Part shown: positions 46,068 to 57,874 of the stretch, one piece after another | How the letters are laid out: each line of letters opens with the position of its first letter | How positions within the stretch are numbered: the first letter of the stretch is position 1 | Assembly (NCBI GenBank): GCA_020205615.1 | Contig: CM035160.1 | Location: 123,967,605-124,031,604, forward strand | DNA length: 64,000 nucleotides | Direction of reading: 5' to 3' | Origin: Panax quinquefolius | Lineage: Eukaryota; Streptophyta; Magnoliopsida; Apiales; Araliaceae | Position numbers and translations under genes: made by a program | Notes under the pieces: model-generated | Database searches by the model: none | What the model was told of the DNA's origin: nothing | The model's input: only the letters and a program-made list of their open reading frames with translations

Positions 46068-46365
46068 CAAGGCAAGTTTCTAAACCTTATCTCTTTATAT
46101 TGAGCAAGTTTTCTAACTCTAAACTTTCGTTGAACAAGTTTTCTTATCTTTTTAGTTTTATGCAAGTTCTCTAAATCTATTGTTACATTGTGCAAGTTTT
46201 CTAAACCTAAACTTCTTTGTACAAGTTTTGTAACTCTATTTATATTGTGCAAGCTCTTATACCTTACTTCTTGATATTGAGCAAGTTTCTCTAAACTTTA
46301 ACTTGTTATTTAGCATGCAAGTTTCTATATTCTGTTATATAATTGTTGAACAAGTTTTATCGTTC
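46068..46365 (+). repeat. GCAAGTTTTCTAA minisatellite in LTR a
   Basis: About ten imperfect copies at roughly 30-bp spacing (46068, 46099, 46131, 46162, 46190, 46219, 46246, 46279, 46315, 46353) of GAGCAAGTTTTCTAAACTTT. This is the longest version of an array found in all LTRs of the A/C/F group. The minus-strand ORF at 46061-46252 is a by-product. Confidence 0.75.
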
Positions 46366-46976
46366 AATTTACTATTTGTTATGCATGCTCAGTACTCAAT
46401 TCTAAATAACCTTAGCTTAATATTGTTCAAACAAGGTATGTTGTGTTATTCAATGTTTATGCTCTAAGATTTTTCCTAAAGCATGACCTTAGTATACAAT
46501 GTTGATTCACTTATGATTTATTCCATAACATAATGTTATTACCTATTTATTCAACTAATCCTTAGTTGTTGTTCGTTGAATTCCAAATTACCTTGACTTG
46601 TATCCAAACCAAAATTACTGTAGTGCGGACTTGTATTCTAAATGCTGAGATGAACAACCCTATTATAGGGGATAATTTACGACAAGCGTTGAAATGTTTA
46701 GTGCACAATACATCGTCATTTAAGGGTTGATCCCCCTAAGTACGAGGAGTCCCTATAGTCTTATGACTGTTAAAGTTTAAGTTGACAGATTACTTATAAC
46801 TATGGACATAGTTCATGGTCTTATGACCCTCAGATATATATTTCATAATTTTGAGTATCAATAATAGAGCATATTGTTCAGTTCTATCGAGCCTATTGTT
46901 TGGAAATTGTTGTAAAGTTTTATTCATTGTCATTTCAAGTGAGCCTTGTTTGCTCACTCTTACTTATATAACTATT

Positions 46977-47045
46977 ACAACTAAAGTTGAGAAGGTCGAT
47001 GTGCCTAGCACCAGTAAAGGGAAATGGAAGATGAACAAGTATTGA
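46977..47045 (+). other. Conserved short reading frame at LTR a end
   Basis: TTKVEKVDVPSTSKGKWKMN then KY and TGA. The acceptor here reads TTACAA instead of TTGCAG and would be inactive. Confidence 0.4.
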
Positions 47046-47306
47046 AGACTTGTAAACATGTTGACTTTTAAATATTTTCAGACTTTATTTTAAATCTTGT
47101 GATGTAATTATTTAATGTTCCGCATATGATGTTTATATTTAAAGGTTAGATAACCTGAGAGATTTTATTGAACTTATTGATGTAATCCTTTAATGGGAAG
47201 GTTTATTATTAAATTTTATTATGATTGGGTAGTTAGATATGAATGTTTTTATCAAGTGAACACCAAATCGGGTGGAAATGAAGTACCCGAATTTGGAGGT
47301 GTCACA

Positions 47307-47737
47307 TACTATACAACAACTACTGTGATAATTATTAAATGAACTGAGTGACTTCTTACGAAAACATCAATAATCAGAGATATTGTACAATATTGTGCTA
47401 TTATAAAACCACGCGTATTACTTTTCTTTTATCGTCGGTATTTCAACAGTTAACGGTAAAATTTTTGCTGTTATTTTCTAAAAAGGTCATTTCTGTCACC
47501 TTCTATATCCGACAGTCATTCCGTTGTGGTGTTCACCAATGATTGTGCCGTCGTACGAATATTCCCCGATAAAAGAATATTCCCCGACAAAACGAATATT
47601 TTATGACAACTTGCTTACTTGCAAAATTTTCACAAATCACTAATAACTATAGCACTATATCAAATCACACCTTATTATTCAAAATAATATTTAGAGAAAA
47701 TTAAATATTTATTCATAAAAAGTTAGGGTCTTACAAT
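47307..47737 (-). mobile_element. Fragment of a D/E-family LTR, minus strand
   Basis: It ends GTTAGGGTCTTACA, that is, TGTAAGACCC on the minus strand. It resembles the first 430 bp of the E LTR, including GAGTGACTTCTTACG and GAATATTCCCCGA. The rest is cut off by element A on the left, so this is the older sequence into which A inserted. Confidence 0.75.
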
Positions 47738-48135
47738 TGTCCCCAGCAGAGTCGCCACCTGTCGACGCCGTGTTTTTCCCATTTCTGTTTTTTACTACCC
47801 TTTTATGTGATCTATTTTGATTTATCTTGTTAGGGTGCATTTTTAGAAAAGACCGACATAAATGTCGACGATTTGAAAAGTTTGATTTTAATGTGATTGG
47901 GCCGAAATTAAATAGAGTCACAAGTTGATATGAATTTAAATGAATGTTTCATCACATCCGAGTTTGAATGTTTTTCGCAATATTACCCAATATGTGACTA
48001 TTTAATTGGTTTGGAACTCGAGATTCATAGAATTCAGGGGCTTGCTTAAGCGAAGGGAAGGTGTTAGGCACCCCCCGACTTTCGTGAAACACGGTTACCG
48101 CTACTTTTTCATTCCCTATGCATTGTGTGTGTGTG
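47738..48135 (-). mobile_element. Leader-like fragment of an unassigned retroelement
   Basis: On the minus strand it ends GGTGGCGACTCTGCTGGGGA next to the LTR fragment. The TGGCGACTCTGCTGGGGA text recalls the tRNA-Arg-type primer site of Ogre/Tat elements, from memory of that family and not verified. It also contains CTTAAGCGAAGGGAAGGTGT then TAGGCACCCCC. No ORF is supported. Confidence 0.35.
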
Positions 48136-48139
48136 TGTG
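48124..48139. repeat. GT dinucleotide repeat at the H boundary
   Basis: About seven GT units that run into the TGTGACACCC end of LTR H, so the exact border is ambiguous by a few bases. Confidence 0.8.
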
Positions 48140-50873
48140 ACACCCCCAAATCCGGGTACTTCGATTCCAAAGGATTTGGTGTTCATTGTACAAATATCAT
48201 CTATTTATCTACCCATAATAAATGCAAACCATGCAATAGATAGAAATAAAATCTTCCCTTTATAGGGTTACAACATCTGAATCATAAACATAATCCCAGG
48301 TTAAACTAACCTTAAACATCTGTGCAGAAATATAAACAATAAGTCTTAAACAATATCATTAACTCAAGTCTAACATAAATACATCATCAAATAAAATAAC
48401 AAGTCTTCATCACTTGCTAACTTTGCCCTTGACTTTACTAATGGAGGGTTCATCGGTTCTTTCGTTCTTAACTGCAATGTTATTATTAAGCAAGAGTGAG
48501 CACTATTGCCCACAAGTATAACAATGAAATAACAGTATAATAACATGCGAGAAAATCAAAGACATCTGAATAAAAGCTCAACTTTTGAATCAAGAATGAA
48601 TAACAAGAATCAAAAGATTTCTGAGGGTCATAAGACCTTGAACTAAGTCCTAGGTTATCAAGGGTTATACTTGAAACCTTTAACAGTAATAAGATTATGG
48701 ACCTTTCTACTCGTACTTAGGGAGATCAACCCTTAGTACCATACTGTGCACAATATCTTAATGCTAACGCATAAGTAAATCCCTTTGCAGGGTTGTTCAT
48801 CTCAGTTTGACATTCGAGTCCACACCAAAGGAAGTTTGGTTTGGATAATTCAATAAGGGTTCTGAAATTTAGAACGTTCATCAACTAAGGACTAGTTGAA
48901 TCAATAAAGTTCACCAGTCTAATAAGGTTCAACAATAATGATATTCGATTTGAATAATAATCTCAAGACGTATACAATAGGATAATTATTGTATAACTGA
49001 ATCATGCTTTGAAAAGATAATCAATCTTTAATATGACATTTGAACTTGAATAATAATAATGATAATTTACTCGAGGTAACTAATAAACTTGAACAATAAT
49101 GACAAATAGAGTTAGGAAACTTGCCTCGTGCGTATATTACACTTTAACTAAGCACGTTCTTTGAATTTAATCCTACATACCATTCACATTCACAATATCA
49201 GTTAATTATAACTTAACTAATCATCAATGATCATTCTTTTGTCTAAACTTTGGTTATGACTATACTTAGTCAAATTATCACATTTACTGTCACATAATAT
49301 CACTTCATGAATAATAATTTAATTATGTATTCAATAATTCAATTCACATGCAATTATGTTATTTATATGTTAAACAACTATTTTATCATCACATTATACT
49401 TCTAACATGTTTACATGTTCATTACATTAAGTTACTAACACATTGCTAGACTTAGCATTTTAAAAATAATTCATTCTAACTTTCGAGACAAATGTGGCTG
49501 GGGCTTCGTGTATTGCATTGTGGCGCCATGACTTGAGACTCAAGGTGGGTTCCATTGCCACATGAGACATAAGGCTTGAGATCAAGGCCATGCAGCATAC
49601 GGAGAATTGAAGAATCGCTTACGCAATTCGAGAAAATTGCAGAACACAGCCCAAAAACTTCAAATTAAATTACTACTACACGAAATTAATCATACCCACA
49701 TGTTATAATTCATATATAATCAATACCCAACACTTATAGAGTGATTTTAACCCATTAAAACATATAATCACAAAGTTAAAATCTATAATTTCACCAACTT
49801 TGATGTTCTTGAAGGTTTTGAAAATAAAACATGAAAATTGTTACTACGGATTCGTTATAACACCGAATCCGTTTATTTAAACTTTGGTCTCTTCGTATTA
49901 ACATGCATAACAACATACGAGTGTAAAATTTAGGGAAAATATACGATCAACACATGAAATATCACGTATAAGGCCATATGGCAAAAACCCAACTTTGTAT
50001 GTTTTTGAAAAAAACATATACGACATATTTTTATGAAACTGATGACATGGTTTACATAATAAATATAATTAAATATGATTTGATACATCTTAACCCATAT
50101 ATAAACTCATAATCAAACCCTTTCTCCATTACAGAGATTTTACAAAAGCTTAGAAAGCCATTTTCTTATAAAAACTAACTGATGTGAAAAGGAATTGGGT
50201 TGAAGAGATTACCCAAGCGTAGAATTAAAGGAAGATGAATTCCTTCTCAGATTACTCTCACAATCCTCTTAACAATTTCTTAATTCTCAACTCTTTCTCT
50301 ATTAAGCTTTCTAGACTTAGGCAAATAATGAATAAAAGAAAAAGACGTATGATAATAAAGGAGAAATCGACGTTATGGTGGTGGTGGTCACCCACCCATC
50401 ATGGTAATCGCAATCAACTCCCACAAAGGCTATGTTTGGTTAGCTTTAATTGATTCACGTCATTTAATTTAATAAGGCTTTATCATATAGTTTAATTCAT
50501 GCCATACCCAATTCAAATATCTTATTTAAATTAATTAAATAACATATAATAATTTCTCATAAATTCACATAGTCATATAATTAATTTTCTCATTAATAAA
50601 TAATGTCAAATTATTAACTCTCTAATTAATAATTAAATTAATTAAAATAACATTAGGCTTATTAAATATTTCTTTTTAATACAATAAGCTCACATAATGA
50701 CATACTTCTATAATAAAATTTCCACATTAATTTAATAAATGTAACACATATAATTAAATTAATCTACCACAATCACATCAATTAATTATTTAATCCAATA
50801 ATTAAATCATCGAAAAATATTTATTTAATTCAATAAATATTAAATATAATTTACAAAAATCTCGTTCGTCACA
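48136..50873 (-). mobile_element. Element H 3' LTR
   Basis: 2738 bp, plus-strand view TGTGACACCCCCAAATCCGG to CTCGTTCGTCACA. It contains the conserved ACTTAGGGAGATCAACCCTT block (about 48718) and a single CCAAACATAGCC motif (about 50433, the reverse of the GCCAAACAAGGC class). The donor site of the other LTRs is not clearly kept. Confidence 0.85.
48410..48475 (-). other. Conserved short reading frame at H LTR end
   Basis: Minus-strand frame AVKNERTDEPSISKVKGKVS then K and TGA, preceded by an acceptor-like AACATTGCAG. This is the most diverged of the five copies, yet length, lysines, the DEPS core and the stop are kept. Confidence 0.45.
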
Positions 50874-50980
50874 TCTTTCACCCCTTAAAAGGATTCTGTC
50901 CCCAAAATCACGACTCAATAAATTTGACCCGTTACATTCTCCCCCCTTACAAAGATTCTGTCCCCAGAATCGTTTACACA
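50874..50980 (-). other. Element H duplicated polypurine-tract module
   Basis: On the minus strand, GATTCTGGGGACAGAATC then TTTGTAAGGGGGGAGAATGT, followed by a second copy ending TTTTAAGGGGTGAAAGA at the LTR border. Confidence 0.7.
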
Positions 50981-50983
50981 TAA

Positions 50984-52279
50984 TTAAGTAAATAAATGAG
51001 GGTAATTCTTCATCATATTCTCTTCGAGTTCCCACGTAGCTTCTTCAGCATTGTGGTTCCTCCAAATTACCTTAACAGAAGGTATAAGTTTATTTCAGAG
51101 AACTTGTTCTTTTCGGTCGACAATTTGGACAAGAATTTCTTTGTAAGATAAGTCTTTCTCAAAATGCAGGGGTTCGTATTCAATTACATGCTTGTAATCG
51201 GCTTTGTAAGGTCGTAACACAGAAACATGGAAGACGTTGTGGACATTCTCGAGTGCTGGAGGTAAGGCTATCTCATACGGGACTTCTCCAATTCTTCTCA
51301 GTACTTCAAAGGGTCCAATAAATCTTAGGCTCCATTTTCTTTTTTTTTTGAACCTAATATTCCCCTTCTAGGGAGAGACTTTCAAGAAAATATAGCTACC
51401 TGATTCAAACTCGATATTTTTACGATGTGGATCAGCGTATTTCTTCTGTCGATCTTGAGCCGCTATCAGATGTGCTCGGATCACTTTGACTATTTCTGCC
51501 GTCTGCTGTACCAATTCTGGCCCTAGCAATTGTCTTTCACCAACTTCATCCCAGTAAAGCGGAGTTCTACACTTTCTGCCGTATAACGCTTCGTAAAGCG
51601 ACATGCCAATACTAGCGTGGTAACTGTTGTTGTAGCCGAACTCTACTAACGGTAGGTGATCATCCAAATTTCCTTTGAAGTCTATCACACAGGCTCTTAG
51701 CATATCTTCTAACGTTTGAATTGTTCTTTCGCTCTGTCCGTCTGTTTGAGGGTGGTATGTTGTACTCATTCGCAATTGCGTACCCATGCATTCCTGTAGA
51801 CGTTTCCAGAAGTTCGATGTAAAATGCGGATCTCTATTAGAAATAATTGACACCGGCACTCCGTGTCTCAAAATAATTTCTTTTACGTATAGCCTTTCCA
51901 ACTGATCCAAGTTGAATCTGATTTTGATAGGAAGGAAGTGTGCGGATTTCGTTAGTCGGTCAACTATAACCCATACTGCGTCGTAGCCTTTCTGAGTTGT
52001 CGAAAGGCTAACCACGAAGTCCATTGTAATATGTTCCCATTTCCATTCTGGGATATCTAATGGTTGTAGCAATCCACTCGGTCTCTGATGTTCTGGTTTC
52101 ACTTTATGATAGGTAAGATACTTGGCTACACATTCTGCAACATCTCGTTTTAAATTTGCCCACCAGAAATGTTGTCGAAGATCTTGGTACATTTTGGTAC
52201 TACCAGGGTGATTTGAATATCGTGAACTATGAGCCTCGCTCAAAATTTTTTCCTTAATCTCTTGATCAAGCGGTACCAA
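50984..52279 (-). pseudogene. Element H integrase and C-terminal end
   Basis: The longest ORF of the window (303 codons, 51368-52279) begins near LDQEIKEKILSEAHSSRYSN. It has the zinc region (the last cysteine pair is damaged: YLTYHK for CLTCQK), the core MDFVVSLS, SIISNRDPHFTSNF and [14 protein letters not shown]. The second catalytic residue is asparagine where C has aspartate, so the enzyme would be inactive. After a stop at 51365 the C-terminal RFIGPFEVLRRIGE, LPPALENVHNVFHV and ATWELEENMMKNYPHLFT regions end at 50984. Confidence 0.88.
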
Positions 52280-52897
52280 ATTCTACTCTCAAATCTCTCA
52301 GATTCCTTCCTTATCCATCTTAAATCTCGCCTCGGTCCTTCAGATATCTTCTTTGTCACCTTTTTACATTCTTCTTCGTCCTGAAGTTGAGCCTCCTTTA
52401 CTTTATGTAGTAGAGTTGTACCAGATTGCATCTGAAATAGCTTCTCATCAATCTCCATAGGATACTTCACTTCCAACTCTAGTTTCTCCATTTCTGCAAT
52501 TAGCTCCTCCTAAGCAGTCAACATCATCAATTTCTCACGACCCTTTCTACTTAAGGCATCTAAGAACCACATTTGCTTTTACCCGGATGGTATAAAATCT
52601 CACAAATCGAAATCCTTAATTAATTCCAACCATCTTCTTTGACGATATTCAAATCCTTCAAGCGTGAAAATATATTTCGACTCTTGTGGTCCGTATATAT
52701 TTCACACTTCTCCCCGTAGAGATAGTGCCTCCAAATTTTCAAAGCAAAACAACTGCAGCTAACTCTAAGTCGCGGGTTGGAAATCCTTCTCATAATCCTT
52801 CAATTGTCGTGATGCATACGCATGACTTTCTGCCGCTTTGCATCAAAGACACAACAAGTCCTTTATGCGACGCATCACTATAAACAACAAAATTTCC
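52280..52897 (-). pseudogene. Element H RNase H to integrase linker, broken
   Basis: An ORF of 83 codons (52240-52491) matches KLELEVKYPMEIDEKLF and AQLQDEEECKKVTKKISEG of the linker in C. Upstream, [10 protein letters not shown] and [11 protein letters not shown] are recognisable among frameshifts. The RNase H active-site part is scrambled. Confidence 0.75.
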
Positions 52898-53673
52898 TCA
52901 GATCATCCTAAGAGATAACACAGGGGTCGTACTCAACCTCTTCTTCAATTCTTGAAAACTTTCCTCACACTTATCCGTCCAAACAAATTTCATAGCTTTT
53001 CGAGTTAAATTCGTTAATGGAGTTGCGATCTTGGAAAAGTCTTGCATGAATCTTCTATAATATCCTGCCAATCCAAGAAAACTTCTTACTTCTGACGGCG
53101 TTCTCGGCTGATCCCAGTTAATCACAGCTTCTACTTTAGAAGGATCTACCGAGATTCCATTTTTATCGATCACGTGACCAAGAAAATGAACTCGTTCAAT
53201 CCAAAATTCGCATTTTGAAAACTTAGCATACAGCTTTTCCCTTCTCAATACTTCCAATATTAATCTCAAATGCTCTTCGTGTTCTTCTTTGGTTTTCGAA
53301 TATACCAAAATATCGTCTATAAATACCACCACGAATTTGTCCAAAAATGGCTTGAACACACCGTTCATTAGTCCCATAAATGCTGCAGGAGCATTTGTTA
53401 GACCAAACGACATTACTAAAAATTCAGAGTGTAACCGTATCGCGCTTACGAACGCCGCCTTCTGGTGACATCCTCCCGCCTCACCTTTAGTTGATGATAA
53501 CCGCTTCTCAAGTCTATCTTGGAAAAGTATCTCGCTCCCTTTAATTGATAAAACAGGTCGTCGATACTCGGTAATGGATATCTGTTTTTAATCGTGACCT
53601 TATTCAGTTCTCTATAATCAATATAGAGTCGCATCGTTCCATCCTTCTTATTCACAAACAACACCGGCGCTCC
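52898..53673 (-). pseudogene. Element H reverse transcriptase
   Basis: Two frames. 53446-53664 has [20 protein letters not shown] and [13 protein letters not shown]. 52898-53413 has [15 protein letters not shown], the catalytic [12 protein letters not shown] at residues 28-39, [20 protein letters not shown] and [17 protein letters not shown] frameshift near 53430 and a TAG replacing TGG at 53671 split the enzyme. Confidence 0.9.
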
Positions 53674-54400
53674 CTACGGCGATACGCTCGGTTGAATGTA
53701 CTTCTTGTCCAACAATTCTTGTAGTTGTACCATTAATTCCTTCATCTCTACTGGTGCCATTCGGTATGGTGCCTTCGATATTGGAGCGGTTCCGGGCGCC
53801 AAATCGATCATGAAATCTACCTCTCTATCTGGTGGAAGTCCTGGTAAATCGTCTGGAAATACGTCGACGAAATCCCTCACAATCTGTATTTCTTCTACCT
53901 TCGGATTCTCTTTTCGACTGTCGACTATGTAAGCTAAGTATCCTATACAGCCTTGTTTTAAAAACTTTCGGGCCTGCATCATCGTCAGACAACTCGCTTG
54001 TCTAGGCAACTTGCTACCATAAAACACAACCTTTGACGGAGTCATAAGGTTAATACGCTTCTCTTGGCAATCAATTACAGCCCCGTAATTGAATAACAAA
54101 TCCATTCCCAAAATAACGTCAAATTCCCCAAGTCGAATAGGGATAAGATCTACATTCATGATATTACCCTTAATATCCACTCTACAGTTCTTATGTACGT
54201 ATTTAATAGGGATTATTTCTCTATTCGCAATTTCTATATTCATGGGGTAATCCAATTCATTCTTGGGCAAATCTAAATTCTTGGAAAAATCATCGGATAT
54301 AAAGGAACAAGTAACACCCGAATCAAATAAAACATAAGCATTAATTTTATTGATCGGAATGATACCGACACCACATCACGGATCGAATCGCATCTTACCT
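53674..54400 (-). pseudogene. Element H protease and RT entry
   Basis: The protease shows INAYVLFDSGVTCSFISDDF (motif DSGV) just upstream of 54270. The 198-codon frame follows with IEIANREIIPIKYVHKNCRV, GEFDVILGMDLLFN and the RT entry [20 protein letters not shown]. It ends at a stop after IQPSVSP. The region bridges the break at which F splits element C. Confidence 0.85.
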
Positions 54401-54429
54401 TTGTCATGTTGAAAGTCCGAGCTATTTAT

Positions 54430-55507
54430 TTATTTGTTACGGCTGGTCCGGTGATGGTTAAGGCATTTCCACCGTTATTTCCCATTTCCTCCCCGATCCC
54501 CGACCTCCCGATCCCTTCTTGGGATGGGGCTTCGCCAGATGGTCCTTCAACCACAAGTAAAACAAGCACCCTTCTTTGGGTTTGGACAGTTTGGTACTAT
54601 GTGGCCTTCCTGACCACAATTGTAGCACACTCTTTTTCCTTTCATACAAACTCCCAGATGGGCTTTCCCGCAGGTCGGGCATGCTTCGATTCTTTTCTTC
54701 TGACTACCTTGTTGATTCCCCGATAATGAGTTGTCATTCCATCTTTTCTTCTGATTGAAATTTCCACCTCCTGTGCCACTTCCACTGGCCTTGTTATTTC
54801 TTTCACCTTCATTCTTCTTCTTCTTTTGATCTTGATTGTACTTGGTCACCGCATCGCTTCCTCCTTCAGTGAGGATGTCCTTTTCCAGTACTTCGGTAAA
54901 TGTGTTTAGATGAAACATTGATACCTTGTTGTACACCCAAGGCTTTAGTCCTTGTTCGAATCTTCTGACTTTTCTTTCGTCCGTGTGTACTTGATATGGG
55001 GCGAACCTCGCTAACTCGTTGAATTTAGCCGCGTAGTCAGGTAAGCTCATGTTTCCCTGCTTAAACTCTAGAAATTGAACCTCCATCTGGTTCTTTGAAC
55101 TAGTTGGGAAATACATTTCAAAAAACATCTCTTTAAATCTCTCCCACGTAATTACACCTTCACCTCCCCGCAGTTTCTTTGTTTGCCACCAGTAGCTAGC
55201 CTCAGACTTCAGCATAAACGTTACAAAAGTGGTCTTCTGGTCTTCTCTAACCCTAGCAACATCGAAAACCTTCTCCTTTTCCATAACCCACGTTTGAGCC
55301 TCGATTGGGTTCATGGAACCTTTTTAACTCAAGCGCCCCACCGCCAAGTCTTTAAACGTTGTGCTTGGTGGAGCTTGAGGTTGATTATTCATGGCTCCAG
55401 TCGGTAAGTTCACCAACTATCGAATCAGGATTAGCATTAGCGTTATTGTTATTATTGGTAGACTCTTCCTGAGCCGGTTGACGTTGTTGTCTTCTTCTTG
55501 GCGGCAT
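54430..55507 (-). pseudogene. Element H gag
   Basis: It starts MPPRRRQQRQPAQEE at 55507, preceded by TTTAACAG|AAAA. A frameshift follows, then 255 codons (54547-55314) carry the gag domain: MNPIEAQTWVMEKEKVFDV, WERFKEMFFEMYFPTSSKNQ, LPDYAAKFNELARFAPYQV and RFEQGLKPWVYNKV. A basic linker leads to cysteine knuckles CPTCGKAHLGVC, CYNCGQEGHIVPNC and a third, CFTCGLKDHLAKP, with its last cysteine lost. This is the best preserved gag of the window. Confidence 0.9.
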
Positions 55508-55796
55508 TTTTCTGTTAAATATACGCTTATTAGAACTTTATTTATTTCTCTAAACGGTTAAGACATTACTTAACAATTTTACATACTCATTTAACACATC
55601 ATCTCAAACAACTTGATATATTTATATTCAAATCAAAGTTTTAACATCAAACTATAGCATCACTGCTATTTACATCAACTATCCTGGAATAAAGAATTCA
55701 CAGGATTTAAGCATTTAAAATATTCCTTCGTTCATAAACACGTCAGAATTTACATCTAAAACTAATTAAGTTCTTTACATAATTAAACAAATCATA
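55508..55796 (-). other. Spacer between pre-gag ORF and gag, element H
   Basis: 289 bp, AT-rich, without a coding frame, ending in the acceptor-like TTTAACAG before gag. Its length is nearly the same as in C once D is removed. Confidence 0.55.
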
Positions 55797-56534
55797 TCAC
55801 TGTCGGTCGAGGTACTGATTAGCCTTGCTACGCTCCACTTCTAAGATGCGATACATCGTCCTGCGATCCATCATGTACAATGGTAGTCCTTCGAACTAGA
55901 TTGGGTACCTCAAAACTCGATCTTGGGTCTTTTTTATTGCCTTGTTAAGTGTAGAATATGTCTCCCCAATCTTTGCCTTCTCTGCACGACCATCATCTTT
56001 TGCACGATCAGCTCGACGTGATTCCCTCACCCAGCCTTCCTCTGCTATTTTTAGTCTATCAGAGGTTTCCTTCAGTTCCTTATTCAGTTTCTTTATCTCC
56101 TCGATCTTATCTTCGGTTTGACCCTTCTCATAGACCAAATCCCATTCTACATTTCCCAACATGAGTGAAGAGTCAAATCTCCTCTCCTTCCGCTTCTGAG
56201 TAATATCTTTGAATAACCGCTCACTCACCAAATCTCGGACCTCGTCTCAGAATCTATGTTACGGTCAGTATAACGTGTCATACATCTCAAAGATCAATCT
56301 GTACCATGGTAACTCCTCTTCTTCCTCTTCCTCAACAAATTCCTCCTCAGATCCTCCTCGGGATCAATCTCGTGTTCATGCTCCTAACCAACAACTATGA
56401 TCAATGGAGATGATTCCCTTTGCACCACCGCTCCATAACGATACGAATGTCTCGTGGCTCCTCCTCCGCTTGCATTACTATAGGTACACGGGTTCTTCCT
56501 CCCCACTTTGACTAGCTTCTCCAACATTTGACAT
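55797..56534 (-). pseudogene. Pre-gag ORF of element H, acidic coiled-coil protein
   Basis: ATG at 56534 follows ATTGTTAG|G, and the stop is at 55797-55799. Pieces in different frames match C: PRDIRIV, EIDPEED, EMYDTLY, then a 111-codon stretch (55896-56231) with a clear coiled coil (KIEEIKKLNKELKETSDRLK), SRRADRAK, AIKKTQDRVLRY and MMDRRTMYRILEVER. Overall length is 738 bp against 729 bp in C. Frameshifts have destroyed it. Confidence 0.75.
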
Positions 56535-56583
56535 CCTAACAATAAAATTTTATGTTTTAGTTACAAAGTCGTATCATCTAACG

Positions 56584-56683
56584 NNNNNNNNNNNNNNNNN
56601 NNNNNNNNNNNNNNNNNNNNNNNNNNNNNNNNNNNNNNNNNNNNNNNNNNNNNNNNNNNNNNNNNNNNNNNNNNNNNNNNNNN
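56584..56683. other. Assembly gap, 100 N
   Basis: Exactly 100 N, the usual convention for a scaffold join of unknown size. The left side is the pre-gag leader of H (minus strand). The right side is inside a D-family LTR (plus strand). The true content is unknown and the join may be wrong. Confidence 0.98.
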
Positions 56684-57197
56684 AAAGTTGATGAAAAACT
56701 TTTTAAATCATAGAAGATAGTAGATTCTATGGTCTACTTGACTCTTCTAATGGATTGCTTATTTCGCTGCAGTTGTTGATCTAAAACTTGTTGTCTATTA
56801 TATTCTATCAGTTGTTATATTGTTGAAGGCTAAGGATAATTTATTCTGTATTATCTTAGTCATAATATTTCTTACTGGGCTAGTTGAGCTCACCCTTTCT
56901 TTCACTGTTCTCTTCAGGAAATAAGAATATAGCTGGGACGAGTCGGGGAACGGAATGACGGTCTACATGATAACATTAGTAGTCCTCACTATTCTGTTAA
57001 ATAGTGTGATAATAAATGTAATGAGGACTCCATTTGAGTTTGGATACTGTCTAGAAGACAATATTCGTATTAAAACTCTAAGTTATGTTTTGTCTTATAT
57101 TACACGACAGTTGTATAATTAAGTTTGTGTTTGATTTATGTACCATGTATTTGGCGACTCAAGATGGGTGATGTATACCTACTTTGGGGGCGTCACA
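56684..57197 (+). mobile_element. D-family LTR, 3' end only
   Basis: It begins inside the LTR at GATGAAAAACTTTTTAAATC, equivalent to about 12040 in the D 5' LTR. It ends TACTTTGGGGGCGTCACA. It contains the acceptor-like CTGTTCTCTTCAG|GAAATAAG. The rest is in the gap. Confidence 0.85.
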
Positions 57198-57874
57198 AAT
57201 GTGATTTTTAAAAATAGAATTATGTGGAAACTGAACTTAGGCTATGAAAACATTGATAATCAAGCTTTGGGAACACATGGGTATGCTTATTGTTAAAAAA
57301 AGAAGAGGAAAATCTATCTTCAAATCTTCTTGAGCTGAATTATTGACTCCTTGGAAGGGGCGAGATGGAGCGTAAAATGCACTCGCTGAAAAACAAATAT
57401 ATATATTGCAATAAACACCGCGGGAAAGAGCGAAAATCGCCCTCGTGAGTAAAAATAAAGCAGTTTAAACCCATTGTTGATCCTTAGTTTATATTGATGT
57501 GTTAGAGTAGTCTTTGTTGCATTAGTATACATGGATCTTGATTTAGACTGCAATTTTCTATTTTGAGCAGTTTAACATGCGTATTGTTTGCATTAGTCAA
57601 GTTTTGGTGAACACAACACACACACACACACAGCATCTTTATAGCAAGTATGAGTTATTTGATTGTATAATATTATGTCTATAGCTTAATTTGAATTTTT
57701 ATTCTTGAATCTAGATAATTTGCTGATGCATATTGGATTGGAATTCTATTTAAGTTGGATAAATGTGGAAATCATATGCATCATAATCTAGTTGCATAAC
57801 ATGTAGTTGCATTTCATGGTTTAATATCGTATGCATTGCTTGAGGGCAATCAATAGTTCAAGTTTGGGGGTATT
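57198..57874 (+). mobile_element. Probable 3' internal end of another retroelement
   Basis: No ORF is supportable. The right end AAGTTTGGGGGTATT directly before TGATAAGTAGG looks like a polypurine tract and LTR start of the Athila kind (recognised from general memory of that family). It includes a CA microsatellite at 57616-57631. Confidence 0.4.

Larger units (their letters stand above)
45032..47306 (+). mobile_element. Element A 3' LTR, second part
   Basis: It resumes LTR a after the TCATC duplication and ends TTTGGAGGTGTCACA. It parallels the F LTR throughout. It has the GATCCCCCTAAGTACG block near 46730 that all LTRs of this group share, and the mini reading frame at 46977. Confidence 0.85.
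48136..56583 (-). mobile_element. Element H: Ty3/gypsy chromovirus-like retrotransposon, minus strand, cut by gap
   Basis: From right to left it has the pre-gag ORF, gag, protease, reverse transcriptase, RNase H, integrase, duplicated polypurine tract and 3' LTR. The 5' LTR and primer-binding site should lie to the right of 56534 but fall in or beyond the gap. It is the closest relative of element C in the window, and it shares the MPPRRR gag start and the pre-gag ORF. Confidence 0.88.
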
